Source of the DNA: a virus
Direction: 5' to 3' (one strand)
Length of the DNA: 46,374 bases
Virus record (IMG/VR): IMGVR_UViG_3300028025_001311
Span: 1 to 46,374 of that record
Part shown: positions 7,858 through 16,400 of the stretch, one piece after another
Position numbering within the stretch: position 1 is the stretch's first letter
Layout: the number at the start of each line of letters is the position of its first letter
Notes under the pieces: generated by a model
What the model was told of the DNA's origin: nothing
The model's input: only the letters and a program-made list of their open reading frames with translations
The model's database searches: none
Program-made: the position numbers and the translations under genes

Positions 7858-8305
7858 CAAAAAAAGAAATGGTGGTGAGTGGACTGACTCTAGGTTCAGA
7901 AGCTTTGTCACCTCTGCATTGAGAGCAGCCTCTAGGCGTTGGCCTCCTAAATATAAAGCACTCAAAGAAGCTTTCGTAGGTAGGAAGGAAAACAAAAAGA
8001 CGGGTAAGCTAGCGATGCATTACAAATGTGCCAAATGTAAGAAGCATTTTGTTGCTGCTGATGTACAGGTAGATCATATACTCCCAGTAGTATCACCAAC
8101 AGAAGGCTTTGTTAGTTGGGACTTATTCATTGATCGTATCTTTTGTGAGATAGAAAATCTTCAGGTTTTATGTCGCAGTTGTCACGGTTTAAAAACACAA
8201 GCTGAGAAACAGGAGAGAGTAATTGCTAAAATGCACAAAGTGTCAGATGGAGAAGCAGCCGGATCAAATGTCAAAAGACGCAAGAAGGCAACAGGGTCTG
8301 AGTAG
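7847..8305 (+). CDS. HNH endonuclease
   Basis: 152 aa. Start is taken as TTG at 7847 because no ATG or GTG lies in frame before the conserved N-terminus (GGEWTDSRFRSFVTSALR). It contains CAKC, VDHILPV and LCRSCHGLKT, which make up the two-CxxC zinc-stabilised HNH (beta-beta-alpha metal) nuclease. This version, with an N-terminal 'W-DsRF-sFV-saLR-a--RWPPK' arm, is widespread in phages beside replication genes and may be a resident nuclease instead of a recent homing element. Its last about 80 bp overlap the next endonuclease gene. Confidence 0.85.
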   Translation: MADNKKRNGGEWTDSRFRSFVTSALRAASRRWPPKYKALKEAFVGRKENKKTGKLAMHYKCAKCKKHFVAADVQVDHILPVVSPTEGFVSWDLFIDRIFCEIENLQVLCRSCHGLKTQAEKQERVIAKMHKVSDGEAAGSNVKRRKKATGSE

Positions 8306-8681
8306 TTGGTGTAAAGATTGTCGTAAACAATCTTCACGAGCATGGGCAAAAGTAAACCCTGAAAAGACTAAAGAAACTAAACGTAATGCTCGAAAGAAAG
8401 AAGGGTATCAATCGTTGTCAAGAGGGTACATCTTGAATCACAGGTATGGGATTACTTTAGATGGTTATGATACATTACTTAAAGAACAAGACGGGTGCTG
8501 TGCTGTGTGTAATGTTAAGCAATCTGACAAATCTTATCACTTTCATGTGGACCATTGCCACACTACGGGGGTAGTACGAGGTCTTCTTTGTTCACCTTGT
8601 AATGTATTTCTTGGTGTCATTAAGGACGACATTGATTCTCTTAAAAGGGCGATAATATATCTAGAAAGGAAAAAGAAATGA
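8223..8681 (+). CDS. Endonuclease VII-type homing nuclease
   Basis: 152 aa read from TTG at 8223; an ATG 24 nt later (8247) is an alternative. The N-terminus has a CxxC pair plus SSWCKDCRK, which makes a zinc finger. The C-terminal half has VDHCHTTGVVRGLLCSPCN, the catalytic His-Me finger of phage endonuclease VII (recombination endonuclease VII) proteins, followed by a helical end. It overlaps the upstream HNH gene by 83 bp in another frame and ends 4 bp inside the next gene, typical of a selfish gene slotted into an operon. It is related to the gene at 11270. Confidence 0.85.
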   Translation: MLKCTKCQMEKQPDQMSKDARRQQGLSSWCKDCRKQSSRAWAKVNPEKTKETKRNARKKEGYQSLSRGYILNHRYGITLDGYDTLLKEQDGCCAVCNVKQSDKSYHFHVDHCHTTGVVRGLLCSPCNVFLGVIKDDIDSLKRAIIYLERKKK

Positions 8682-8893
8682 GAGTTGAGTTGTTAGAAGA
8701 GCATGATGATGGCAGCGCAACCTTTACATTTGAATTGAATTGGGAAGAGCGTAACATCCTACTTAACTTGGGTATAATTACAGCCATCAAGAATGGCATT
8801 GAAGAAGGAGCTAAATATGTGGGTAACACTAATATGGGCAACACCGGAAGCGGAGAACCTGATAGCGTACATGGCGAGGGTGAGCAACCCTGA
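8678..8893 (+). CDS. Small hypothetical protein upstream of thyX
   Basis: 71 aa. The N-terminal 48 residues (VELLEEHDDGSATFTFELN and EERNILLNLGIITAIKNGIE) look like a conserved small phage protein: strands, then a helix. The last about 23 residues overlap the thyX start and are Gly/Glu-rich (GNTNMGNTGSGEPDSVHGEG), which fits overprinting. It is ATGA-coupled to the endonuclease upstream. Function is unknown. Confidence 0.65.
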   Translation: MRVELLEEHDDGSATFTFELNWEERNILLNLGIITAIKNGIEEGAKYVGNTNMGNTGSGEPDSVHGEGEQP

Positions 8894-9443
8894 GAATCAA
8901 AACAATACTGAGACAGCCCCTAAGCTGCTGAAGTATTTAATTGATAACAAACATTGGAGTCCATTTGAGATGGTCAATGTCTGTATGGAAATTGAAACTA
9001 CCCGTGACATTGCCCGTCAAATCTTGCGTCACCGTAGCTTTAGCTTCCAAGAATTCTCCCAACGCTATGCCATTTCATCACGCTATGAAACCAGTGAGGC
9101 ACGGCTACAGGATGAGAAGAACAGACAGAACTCAATCCCTGTACAAGACCGTGAATTGATGAAGGTATGGCAGGAGCTACAGACAGATGTTTTAATCGCT
9201 TCTAAGAGGTCCTATGAGGCTGCACTGGGCATGGGCATTGCCAAGGAAGTGGCTAGGAAAGTTTTGCCTGAAGGTATGACAACCAGTAGGATGTACATGA
9301 ATGGTACATTGAGAAGCTGGCTGCATTACATTGACATTCGTTGCGACAAAGCAACACAGAAAGAACATCGTGAAATAGCAGAGGAATGTAAGTTAATACT
9401 AACCAACTTATTCCCTTCTCTATTTACAGATAGCAAGCAGTAG
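8817..9443 (+). CDS. thyX: Flavin-dependent thymidylate synthase ThyX
   Basis: About 208 aa. ATG at 8817 is preferred over the in-frame ATG at 8793 because gaaggag (8804-8810) is spaced correctly and the product then begins like other ThyX (MWVTLIWATPEAENLIAYMARVS). The hallmark RHR-x7-S motif is present as RHRSFSFQEFSQRYA (R71-R73, S81), the flavin and dUMP site. ThyX makes dTMP from dUMP with FAD, NADPH and methylene-tetrahydrofolate. With the two ribonucleotide reductase genes downstream it supplies dNTPs for replication. Confidence 0.95.
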   Translation: MWVTLIWATPEAENLIAYMARVSNPENQNNTETAPKLLKYLIDNKHWSPFEMVNVCMEIETTRDIARQILRHRSFSFQEFSQRYAISSRYETSEARLQDEKNRQNSIPVQDRELMKVWQELQTDVLIASKRSYEAALGMGIAKEVARKVLPEGMTTSRMYMNGTLRSWLHYIDIRCDKATQKEHREIAEECKLILTNLFPSLFTDSKQ

Positions 9444-9474
9444 CCAACTGAGGTATAACTACCTTTCTTTTCAC

Positions 9475-9496
9475 GGGAGCTTCGGCTCCCTTTTTT
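9475..9496 (+). terminator. Strong rho-independent terminator after thyX
   Basis: Perfect GC-rich stem GGGAGC (9475-9480) / GCTCCC (9485-9490) closed by the extra-stable TTCG tetraloop and followed by six T (9491-9496). It lies in the 76-bp gap between thyX and nrdA, so it should cut early transcription before the reductase genes unless antitermination or read-through operates. Confidence 0.9.
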
Positions 9497-9519
9497 CCCA
9501 CCATAACAGGAGTATTTCT

Positions 9520-11301
9520 ATGGCAAAGTATAAGGTCAACATTGACCTGTCTCGGGACGCATTGTTCGATGAGCTAGGCATCCAGAGATTGAGAGAGAGT
9601 TACATGAAGGAGGAAGAGGTTAGTCCTCAAGAAAGATTTGCATATGTTTCGGAATCGTTTGCTTCAAACCAAGACCATGCTCAGCGACTTTATGAATATA
9701 GCAGTAAGCACTGGCTTAGCTACTCTACTCCTATCCTATCTTTTGGTCGCTCTAAGCGTGGCCTCCCTATTAGCTGTTTCCTTAATTACATGGATGATAG
9801 TGCAGAAGGTTTGGTTGATAACCTATCAGAAACTAACTGGCTATCCATGTTTGGTGGTGGTGTCGGTGTGCATGTGGGTATCCGCAATAGTGATGATAAG
9901 TCTACTGGTGTTATGCCCCACCTTAAGATCTATGATGCTAGCTCATTGGCCTACCGTCAAGGACGCACAAGACGGGGCAGCTATGCTGCCTATCTAGACA
10001 TCCATCACCCTGACATCATCCAGTTCTTGGAGATGCGTAAGCCCACTGGTGATCAGAATGTACGCACACTAAACCTACATCATGGCATCAACATCACTGA
10101 TGAATTCATGACCATCATTGAGAAGTCCATGAAAGACCCAGACTTTGATGACAGCTTTCAATTGAAGAACCCTGCCACTGGTTTAGTTGTTGAGACAGTG
10201 TCTGCTAAATATCTGTGGCAGAAAATATTGGACCTGCGTATGCAGACTGGTGAGCCATATCTAGTCTTCATTGACACAGCTAACAAAGCTATGCCTCAGT
10301 GGTTGAGCAAAAAAGGTTTGAAGATTAATGGCAGCAATCTGTGTACAGAAATCTTTTTACCCACTAACGAGAAGCGAACAGCAGTGTGCTGCTTGTCCTC
10401 TTTGAATTTGGAATACTATGATGAGTGGAAGAATGACAAACAGTTCATCGTAGATGTTATGGAAATGCTAGACAATGTGTTGCAATACTTTATTGATAGA
10501 GCACCGTCAACAATTGCTAGAGCTAAATATAGTGCAATGATGGAGCGTAGCATTGGTATTGGTGCGCTAGGCTTCCATGCTTTTTTACAGAAGAAAGGTA
10601 TTGCCATCGATGGTGTGATGGCTAAGAGTTATAACAATGAAATATTTAAGCATATACATGCTTCGTGTTTACGGGCTGATGCTGTCTTGGAGCAACAGCG
10701 TGGCAGTTGCATCGATGCTGGTCACAGTCTTATTCGTAGAAGGTTTAGTCATCATACTGCTATTGCTCCTAATGCCAGTAGCAGTCTTATTATGGGGAAT
10801 ACTAGCCCTTCAGTCGAGCCGTACAGAGCGAATGTTTTTAGGCAGGACACACTTAGTGGAGCGTTCGTATATAAGAATAGGTTCTTGAAGGCAGAACTTG
10901 CTGCACTGGACATGGACAATGACGATGTGTGGGCATCCATCATTAGCAATGAAGGATCTATACAGCATCTAGATGTTCCTGAACAAGTGAAGGAAGTGTT
11001 TAAGACTGCTATGGAAATTGATCAGCGTTGGTTGGTTGAGCTTGCAGCAGATCGTCAACAATACATTGACCAAGGTCAGAGCATTAACCTGTTCTTCCCT
11101 GCAAATGTATCCATTAAATATTTACACAGTATTCATTTTTTAGCATGGCGTAGTGGTTTAAAGTCTTTATATTATTTGCGGTCTGAAAAGGTTAGGAAAG
11201 CAGATAAAGTTGGCGCACAAATTAAGCGTCAAAGAATTGAAGACGATATTGACTTAAAGGAAATAGCTGATGGAAACACTTGCTTGGCTTGCGAAGGTTA
11301 A
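9520..11301 (+). CDS. nrdA: Ribonucleotide reductase large (alpha) subunit
   Basis: 593 aa, shorter than E. coli NrdA (761) because the N-terminal ATP cone is missing, which is usual for phage forms. Ribosome site is ggag before the ATG at 9520. Key residues are visible: active-site Cys pair C86 (ISCF) and C290/C291 (AVCCLSS); radical Cys C275 with N273 and E277 (SNLCTEI); radical-relay Tyr pair Y551-Y552 (SLYYLRS); and the C-terminal redox pair C588/C591 (CLACEG). It reduces NDPs to dNDPs with NrdB. The last 32 bp overlap a homing-type nuclease gene, but the conserved C-terminus is intact. Confidence 0.95.
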   Translation: MAKYKVNIDLSRDALFDELGIQRLRESYMKEEEVSPQERFAYVSESFASNQDHAQRLYEYSSKHWLSYSTPILSFGRSKRGLPISCFLNYMDDSAEGLVDNLSETNWLSMFGGGVGVHVGIRNSDDKSTGVMPHLKIYDASSLAYRQGRTRRGSYAAYLDIHHPDIIQFLEMRKPTGDQNVRTLNLHHGINITDEFMTIIEKSMKDPDFDDSFQLKNPATGLVVETVSAKYLWQKILDLRMQTGEPYLVFIDTANKAMPQWLSKKGLKINGSNLCTEIFLPTNEKRTAVCCLSSLNLEYYDEWKNDKQFIVDVMEMLDNVLQYFIDRAPSTIARAKYSAMMERSIGIGALGFHAFLQKKGIAIDGVMAKSYNNEIFKHIHASCLRADAVLEQQRGSCIDAGHSLIRRRFSHHTAIAPNASSSLIMGNTSPSVEPYRANVFRQDTLSGAFVYKNRFLKAELAALDMDNDDVWASIISNEGSIQHLDVPEQVKEVFKTAMEIDQRWLVELAADRQQYIDQGQSINLFFPANVSIKYLHSIHFLAWRSGLKSLYYLRSEKVRKADKVGAQIKRQRIEDDIDLKEIADGNTCLACEG

Positions 11302-11689
11302 GAAGTGTTCTTGTTGTGGGATAGAAAAAGACTTGATCGATTTCTACCCACATAAGAATACAAAAGATAAATTACGAGCTAAATGTAAACAATGTACTAC
11401 CGCAGAAAACAAAGAATGGGGAGAAAATAATAAAGATAAGAAAAAGAATGCACACTATCGTAGAACATATGGTATTTCATATAATGAAGTTATGCACAGA
11501 CACAGTGTTGTCAATAATAAATGTGAAGTATGTGCAGAAGAAAAAGAACTTCTTGCGGTAGATCATTGCCACACAACAGGAAAAGTTAGAGGACTTTTAT
11601 GTATGAGATGTAATTTACTTCTAGGAAAAATTGAAGAAAATAAAGACATAATTTTCAAGTTGTTTAATTATTTAAAAGAAAGAAGTTGA
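11270..11689 (+). CDS. Endonuclease VII-type homing nuclease between nrdA and nrdB
   Basis: 139 aa. The start at 11270 overlaps the last codons of nrdA, so the first residues (METLAWLAKV) are overprinted on the reductase tail. It has zinc-finger pairs (CSCC, CKQC; CEVC and CMRC) and the catalytic VDHCHTTGKVRGLLCMRCN segment, nearly the same as in the gene at 8223. It ends 1 bp before nrdB and is more A-rich than its neighbours (many aaa/gaa/aat codons), which suggests later arrival. nrd genes are well known targets of phage homing endonucleases. Confidence 0.85.
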   Translation: METLAWLAKVKKCSCCGIEKDLIDFYPHKNTKDKLRAKCKQCTTAENKEWGENNKDKKKNAHYRRTYGISYNEVMHRHSVVNNKCEVCAEEKELLAVDHCHTTGKVRGLLCMRCNLLLGKIEENKDIIFKLFNYLKERS

Positions 11690-11690
11690 T

Positions 11691-12650
11691 ATGGTAAAGA
11701 CAAAAGCAGATATTACGCAAGAACGTACAACATTTAAGCCATTCAAATATCCTTGGGCATATGAAGCTTGGCTTCAGCATGAGCAAAGCCATTGGCTTCA
11801 TACTGAAGTGCCTATGTCTGAGGATGTTAAAGACTACAGAAAACTCAGCGCTAATGAGCAAGAGTTTTTAACAAAGATCTTACGCTTCTTTGTACAAGGT
11901 GACTTGGACATTGGCAGTGGTTATCATGACCACTACATCCCAGTGTTCAAGCAGCCTGAAGTAAGAATGATGATGAGTGGCTTTGCAGGTAGAGAAGCCC
12001 TGCATGTGGCTGCCTATGCTCACCTCATTGAAACCTTAGGCTTGCCTGAGTCTACCTACAATGAGTTTCTACAATACAAAGAGATGGTGGAAAAGCACGA
12101 CTACATCAGCAACTTAAACCAAGCACCTATGGCTGAGAAGATTGCAGCCATCTCTGCCTTTGGTGAAGGCATGCAATTGTTTTCTAGCTTTGTGATGTTG
12201 CTAAACTTTGCAAGAAATGGTAAGCTCAAAGGGTTGGGCCAAATCATTGCTTGGTCTATTGTGGATGAAACTCAACATGCTGAAGGCATGATTAAGGTTT
12301 ATCGTGAATATGTTAAACACCATCAAGACGAAACGACTTCGGACCGTATTAAAGAAATTGCGGATCAGATGGTATGTCTTGAAGACCAATTCGTTGATCT
12401 CGCTTTTAGTATGGTTGAAGTTGAGAAACTCACGAAGGAAGAAGTGAAGCAATACATCCGCTACATTGCTGATCGTAGACTCATCTCTATGGGAATGAAG
12501 GGCATCTACAAGATTAAGAAGAATCCTTTGCCTTGGGTAGATGGTATGCTTGGTGTTAGCCACACCAACTTCTTTGAGCAGCGTGTAACAGACTACAGCA
12601 AGGGTGCTACCACTGGTACATGGGATGATGTATGGGGGAAAGCAGCATGA
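11691..12650 (+). CDS. nrdB: Ribonucleotide reductase small (beta) subunit
   Basis: 319 aa, class I R2 protein holding the metal-radical cofactor. All ligands can be found: E39 (HTEVPMSEDV, an Asp in E. coli), E102 and H105 (REALHVAAY), E159 (GEGMQLF), E193 and H196 (DETQHAEG). The radical Tyr is Y109, four residues after H105 as in E. coli Y122, so a tyrosyl-radical enzyme is likely. It would pair with NrdA upstream. It is separated from nrdA by the nuclease gene and coupled to the next gene by ATGA. Confidence 0.95.
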   Translation: MVKTKADITQERTTFKPFKYPWAYEAWLQHEQSHWLHTEVPMSEDVKDYRKLSANEQEFLTKILRFFVQGDLDIGSGYHDHYIPVFKQPEVRMMMSGFAGREALHVAAYAHLIETLGLPESTYNEFLQYKEMVEKHDYISNLNQAPMAEKIAAISAFGEGMQLFSSFVMLLNFARNGKLKGLGQIIAWSIVDETQHAEGMIKVYREYVKHHQDETTSDRIKEIADQMVCLEDQFVDLAFSMVEVEKLTKEEVKQYIRYIADRRLISMGMKGIYKIKKNPLPWVDGMLGVSHTNFFEQRVTDYSKGATTGTWDDVWGKAA

Positions 12651-12853
12651 TTGTTGTCAATCTTAGACAAGGCATAGGACTGGACATTGAATATAATGAA
12701 GACATCTGTCACATTATTAATGATGGTGATGACACTGATAAGCTATTTGCTTATAGTGGTATACTAATTAAGTTGCCTTTCATTAGCGTCTACATTGGCG
12801 AGTTTGATGAAATAGGGGCACTCATTAAAGATAACAAACCTACAGGGGGATAA
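12647..12853 (+). CDS. Small hypothetical protein after nrdB
   Basis: About 68 aa from the ATG at 12647, which overlaps the nrdB TGA; upstream in-frame codons lie inside nrdB. The protein is acidic with a beta character (MIVVNLRQGIGLDIEYNEDI; LIKLPFISVYIGEFDEIG). No family is recognised. Confidence 0.6.
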   Translation: MIVVNLRQGIGLDIEYNEDICHIINDGDDTDKLFAYSGILIKLPFISVYIGEFDEIGALIKDNKPTGG

Positions 12854-12854
12854 C

Positions 12855-13046
12855 ATGCAAGTCAAGTCTGAACGATCTGCACCACTGCGTATTCAATTTG
12901 AACAAGGCTATAAAGCTTTCAGACATGGATGGTTGGTCAATCAATATGACCCACTGTCTGTGGCAGGTAAAGAGTGGCAACGAGGATTTGATCGTGGCTA
13001 CTTTGATAACATTGAAAGACTCAATGGCTACCAAGCGGTTCGATAA
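12855..13046 (+). CDS. Small RMF/CrpP-like protein
   Basis: 63 aa. The core GYKAFRHGWLVNQYDPLS then W-RGFDRGYF follows the 'G--A---G-----P------W--GF--g' plan of ribosome modulation factor/CrpP-like small proteins. This is a pattern resemblance only; no ribosome or drug-modification activity can be claimed. The 3' end overlaps the next gene by 23 bp. Confidence 0.6.
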   Translation: MQVKSERSAPLRIQFEQGYKAFRHGWLVNQYDPLSVAGKEWQRGFDRGYFDNIERLNGYQAVR

Positions 13047-13467
13047 AGAACTCCATGACACCTACGACAAGTTTGGAAGAGATGTAGTTAAAAGCTATGT
13101 CTCTTCTTTTTGGAATATGGAAGCTAGAGATAATCCCGATAGATATGGGATTGATCTGCATCTGTATAAAGATGATTTGTTGGTGGGGTATGCTGAGGTA
13201 GAGGTCAGACTATCGTGGAAAACTGTAGAGTTTCCATACGAAGATTTGAATGTACCTGCTAGGAAGAAGAAGCTTTTAACACAAGAGCTTCCTACACACT
13301 TCTTCTCAATTAACAAAGATGGAACAGCCTTGTTTCATTGCGAAGCTGCTGCTGTATTAGACTCAGAAGTTAAAGAGTCTAGAAATAAATATGTCTACCA
13401 AGGAGAACTCTTTTACAAAGTCTCTCTTGATAGACTATCTTATGTAGTATTACCTACGGCTAGCTAA
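13024..13467 (+). CDS. Hypothetical protein, possible PD-(D/E)XK nuclease fold
   Basis: 147 aa from ATG 13024 (an in-frame ATG at 12898 would lie inside the previous gene in another frame). A strand pattern runs YGIDLHLYKDDLLVGYAEVEVR, with D44, E58 and E60 in about the spacing of a D...E-x-(K/R) active site. A Lys/Arg-rich segment (PARKKKLL) follows, then another strand pair. This could be a PD-(D/E)XK nuclease such as a junction resolvase, which is otherwise missing from this T7-like set. That is an inference. It is the last + gene and overlaps the - strand block by 18 bp. Confidence 0.6.
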   Translation: MATKRFDKELHDTYDKFGRDVVKSYVSSFWNMEARDNPDRYGIDLHLYKDDLLVGYAEVEVRLSWKTVEFPYEDLNVPARKKKLLTQELPTHFFSINKDGTALFHCEAAAVLDSEVKESRNKYVYQGELFYKVSLDRLSYVVLPTAS

Positions 13468-16400
13468 GCCACCCTTAGCTAAGCCAATCTTCTTTTTAGT
13501 TTCTTTATCTTTGTAGGATCCACCTACCAAGTCTCTAATATTATTTACTGCTTCAATTTCTTTTTTAACAGCAGAAGACATTTCAGTATTAGTGCTGTCA
13601 GAATCAACAACATTTTTACGCAACGTACTAAACTGTTTCTCTAACACTTTAAGAGCCTCAGCCTTATCTTTACTGCCCACCTTTTCTAATGAAGCAATAA
13701 CATCAGGTATGAAATTTTCTAATAAGTCAAAGTTTAATGTATGTGAAGGTCTAGAAAGTTTACCAAGCCTAGAGGCTGTTGATTGATTACTCTTTATAAT
13801 TGGTTTTAACCCAGCCTCACTTACAGCTTTACCCCCCGTTTCTCTAAACTCATTTCTAACAATGTTTCGAATAACTCTATAAGCGTTCCATGCTTGAGCT
13901 TCTTCATTGCTACCTATACCACCTTCTTTAATTGGTTTAAAAGAATCTGGAGATAAGAAGTTTCTTTTGTAATGTTGTAAAAGTTTAAGATAATTTTCAG
14001 ACAATCTCTCTTGTTCTTTAAACACAGGAGTTTTCTTTTCTGTCTCATACATGTTTCTAGAGATAGCCAGCTTTTCACTTTCTGTAAAAGCATCTTCAGA
14101 CTCACGCATACCAATAGATCTAGGAAGTCCTAATGGACGAGCCACTGTAGGAGATCCAGTAATAGATCTTGCAATGGTGTTCATATCTCCAAGCCACATG
14201 TCTTGTTGTATTTTTGTTTTCTTATACTGCTCTCTAGACATGTTGATGCGTCTAAACTCATAATCAGCATATGGAATAGATGTTTGAACAATGTTCTCAG
14301 GATCTGTCCCACCAAAACTTGTGTTGGCATAGTTAAAACGAGCATCAGAAGTAAAGGAAGTTGCTCCTACTTTTAATTCTCTTTGTCCAGCTTGATCTTC
14401 TGGTAGTGTTTGAGGATCAAAGAAACCTTTAGCTGCTCTATCTTCTGCATTATATTCCGTCCCATGATAGAGCACCTTAGGTGGTCTGTCTTTATACTTC
14501 TCTCTGAGCTTGTTAAGTTTCTCTTGTAAAGGCATAGAGAAAGAAACAAAATCTTCTACAGACTTTGGATCATTAACATCCACTTCTTTACCTTTGGCTG
14601 CTCTGTATTCGCCCTGAGCTACAGCAATAACATCATCCTCAACCTTACCTGCCACATTAGGCATTTCAATCAGCTTATCAAAAGCATCTGTCCTCATTTG
14701 CTTAATGGCAGTTAGTGTGTTCTGTCTAACTTCAAAATCTGAAATGATGTCTGAGTCTCTGCTAAATCCATATTTGGCTTTATTTAAATCACCCTCAGCT
14801 ATGCCTTTCATGTAAGGAGACAAAGGAGCAGGGGCCTCTATAGGAGTAGGCTTCTCCATAGGAAGGTCTGTTTTAATCTCAGGCAATGCTTCTGCTTCCA
14901 CCTTAGGTGGTGGTGTGAACGAAGCTTCAGCTTCTGATACAAGCTTCTCCATCTCTGCATCAACAGGCTTAGGCTGAACAGCAGGGCTAACCTTACTCTT
15001 AACAATAGGCGCTTTAACTACAGGAGCAGCCAGTGCTTGTGCTGTTTGTTCTGCCGCAGGAGCAATGGAATGTTTAGAAACAATATCACCAAGAGACAAA
15101 GCTGTTTTCTTAACACCAGCTTCAACAACTTCTCCAAGAATATTCTTAGCTACCACACCACCAACAGCATAGCCCGGCAAAGCTCTCATAGCTTCAGCAT
15201 AGGCCAAGGCAGTGGCATAGTCTTTAGTGGTGGCTAAGTCTTTTCCTTGCTGCTGTTGATATGTTTCATTAACAACACGCTTAAGCTCAGCAGGAAGTTT
15301 AGAATATTGAACTTCATACAGGCGAGGTTGCTTACCAACAGCATAAGCTGCTGCTTCATCTTTATTGGTAGCAATTTCTTTGGCTGTCTTCTGTGCCCAT
15401 CCTATCAGATTCTGTAGAGCCACCTTCTGTAGGTCTTGGCTACCTTCTGCATAGAAGCTTGTCTTCTTAAGGTTGTCAAACTGTTCCATCACCAATGGAG
15501 CCATCACCTTACGAGCTTCAGCATCTACAATCTTGTCACCAGTGGTGGTGAAGATTTTATTGAAAGGTACTTTAAGCCTAATAACTTCTTCTTCCAACTC
15601 AGAAGGTACTCCCTTGATAGCAATACCAGACAACATCTTCAATGGACCATTGTCATTAAATGCTGCTGTTTCTCTCAGAGGTGGTTGATATACTGGAAGC
15701 TCTTGTTTCAAGATAGGAGTACGCTTCATCAACTGTTGCTTAGCTGAAGAAGTAAATCCTTCCTCACCTGCTGGAATCTGATAAGCATCTCTAGGTAGAG
15801 TTTCGTTACGATCAATAGCACCAACAATATCGCTGATCTGTTGGAAAGGAACAAGTGCTCTACCTAAGTATTCACCCACCCACTCACCAAAGAAGGTCTT
15901 AACTTTGTTATCTGCTGTGTCTTCACCAGTTCCTGCATTAGTCTGAGCTTCAGCAAACTTATCACCAAGCCATGAGTATGTACCTGCTGGTGCTTTAAAG
16001 CCAGTCATAGCTTCTAAGAATTCCTTAGACTTAAACTCATCTGTTCTTCCTTTGTTAAATTTAACAAGGTAGTCACCTAATGCTAGGAAAGGAGCAGCAG
16101 GGAATAAAGCTCTAGCATCTACAGTAGAGCCATCAGGATTCTTGATGTTGTACCAGTCAGAGTCTTGGTTTTCTTGTCTGTATTTATAAGCAGCATATAA
16201 AGCAGCAGTGCCTACAGCACCTTTAGAGAAGTTCTCAAGTCCCATAGTGACTTGCTTAGTTCCCATGTCAGCTTCGCCCTTAGCCATCTTTGTTAAGCCA
16301 GCAGCAATGTCTGTGCTACCAGATAACACACCAGTAGGCATGTGCTTATATGTCCACTCCATAGCATTAGCCATGAAGCGAGGGAAAGGAATAACTGTTG

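Noticed and set aside
9520-12650. Group I intron or intein in nrdA/nrdB
   Set aside because: Both reductase subunits are uninterrupted, with all key residues in one frame; the nuclease between them is a free-standing gene.
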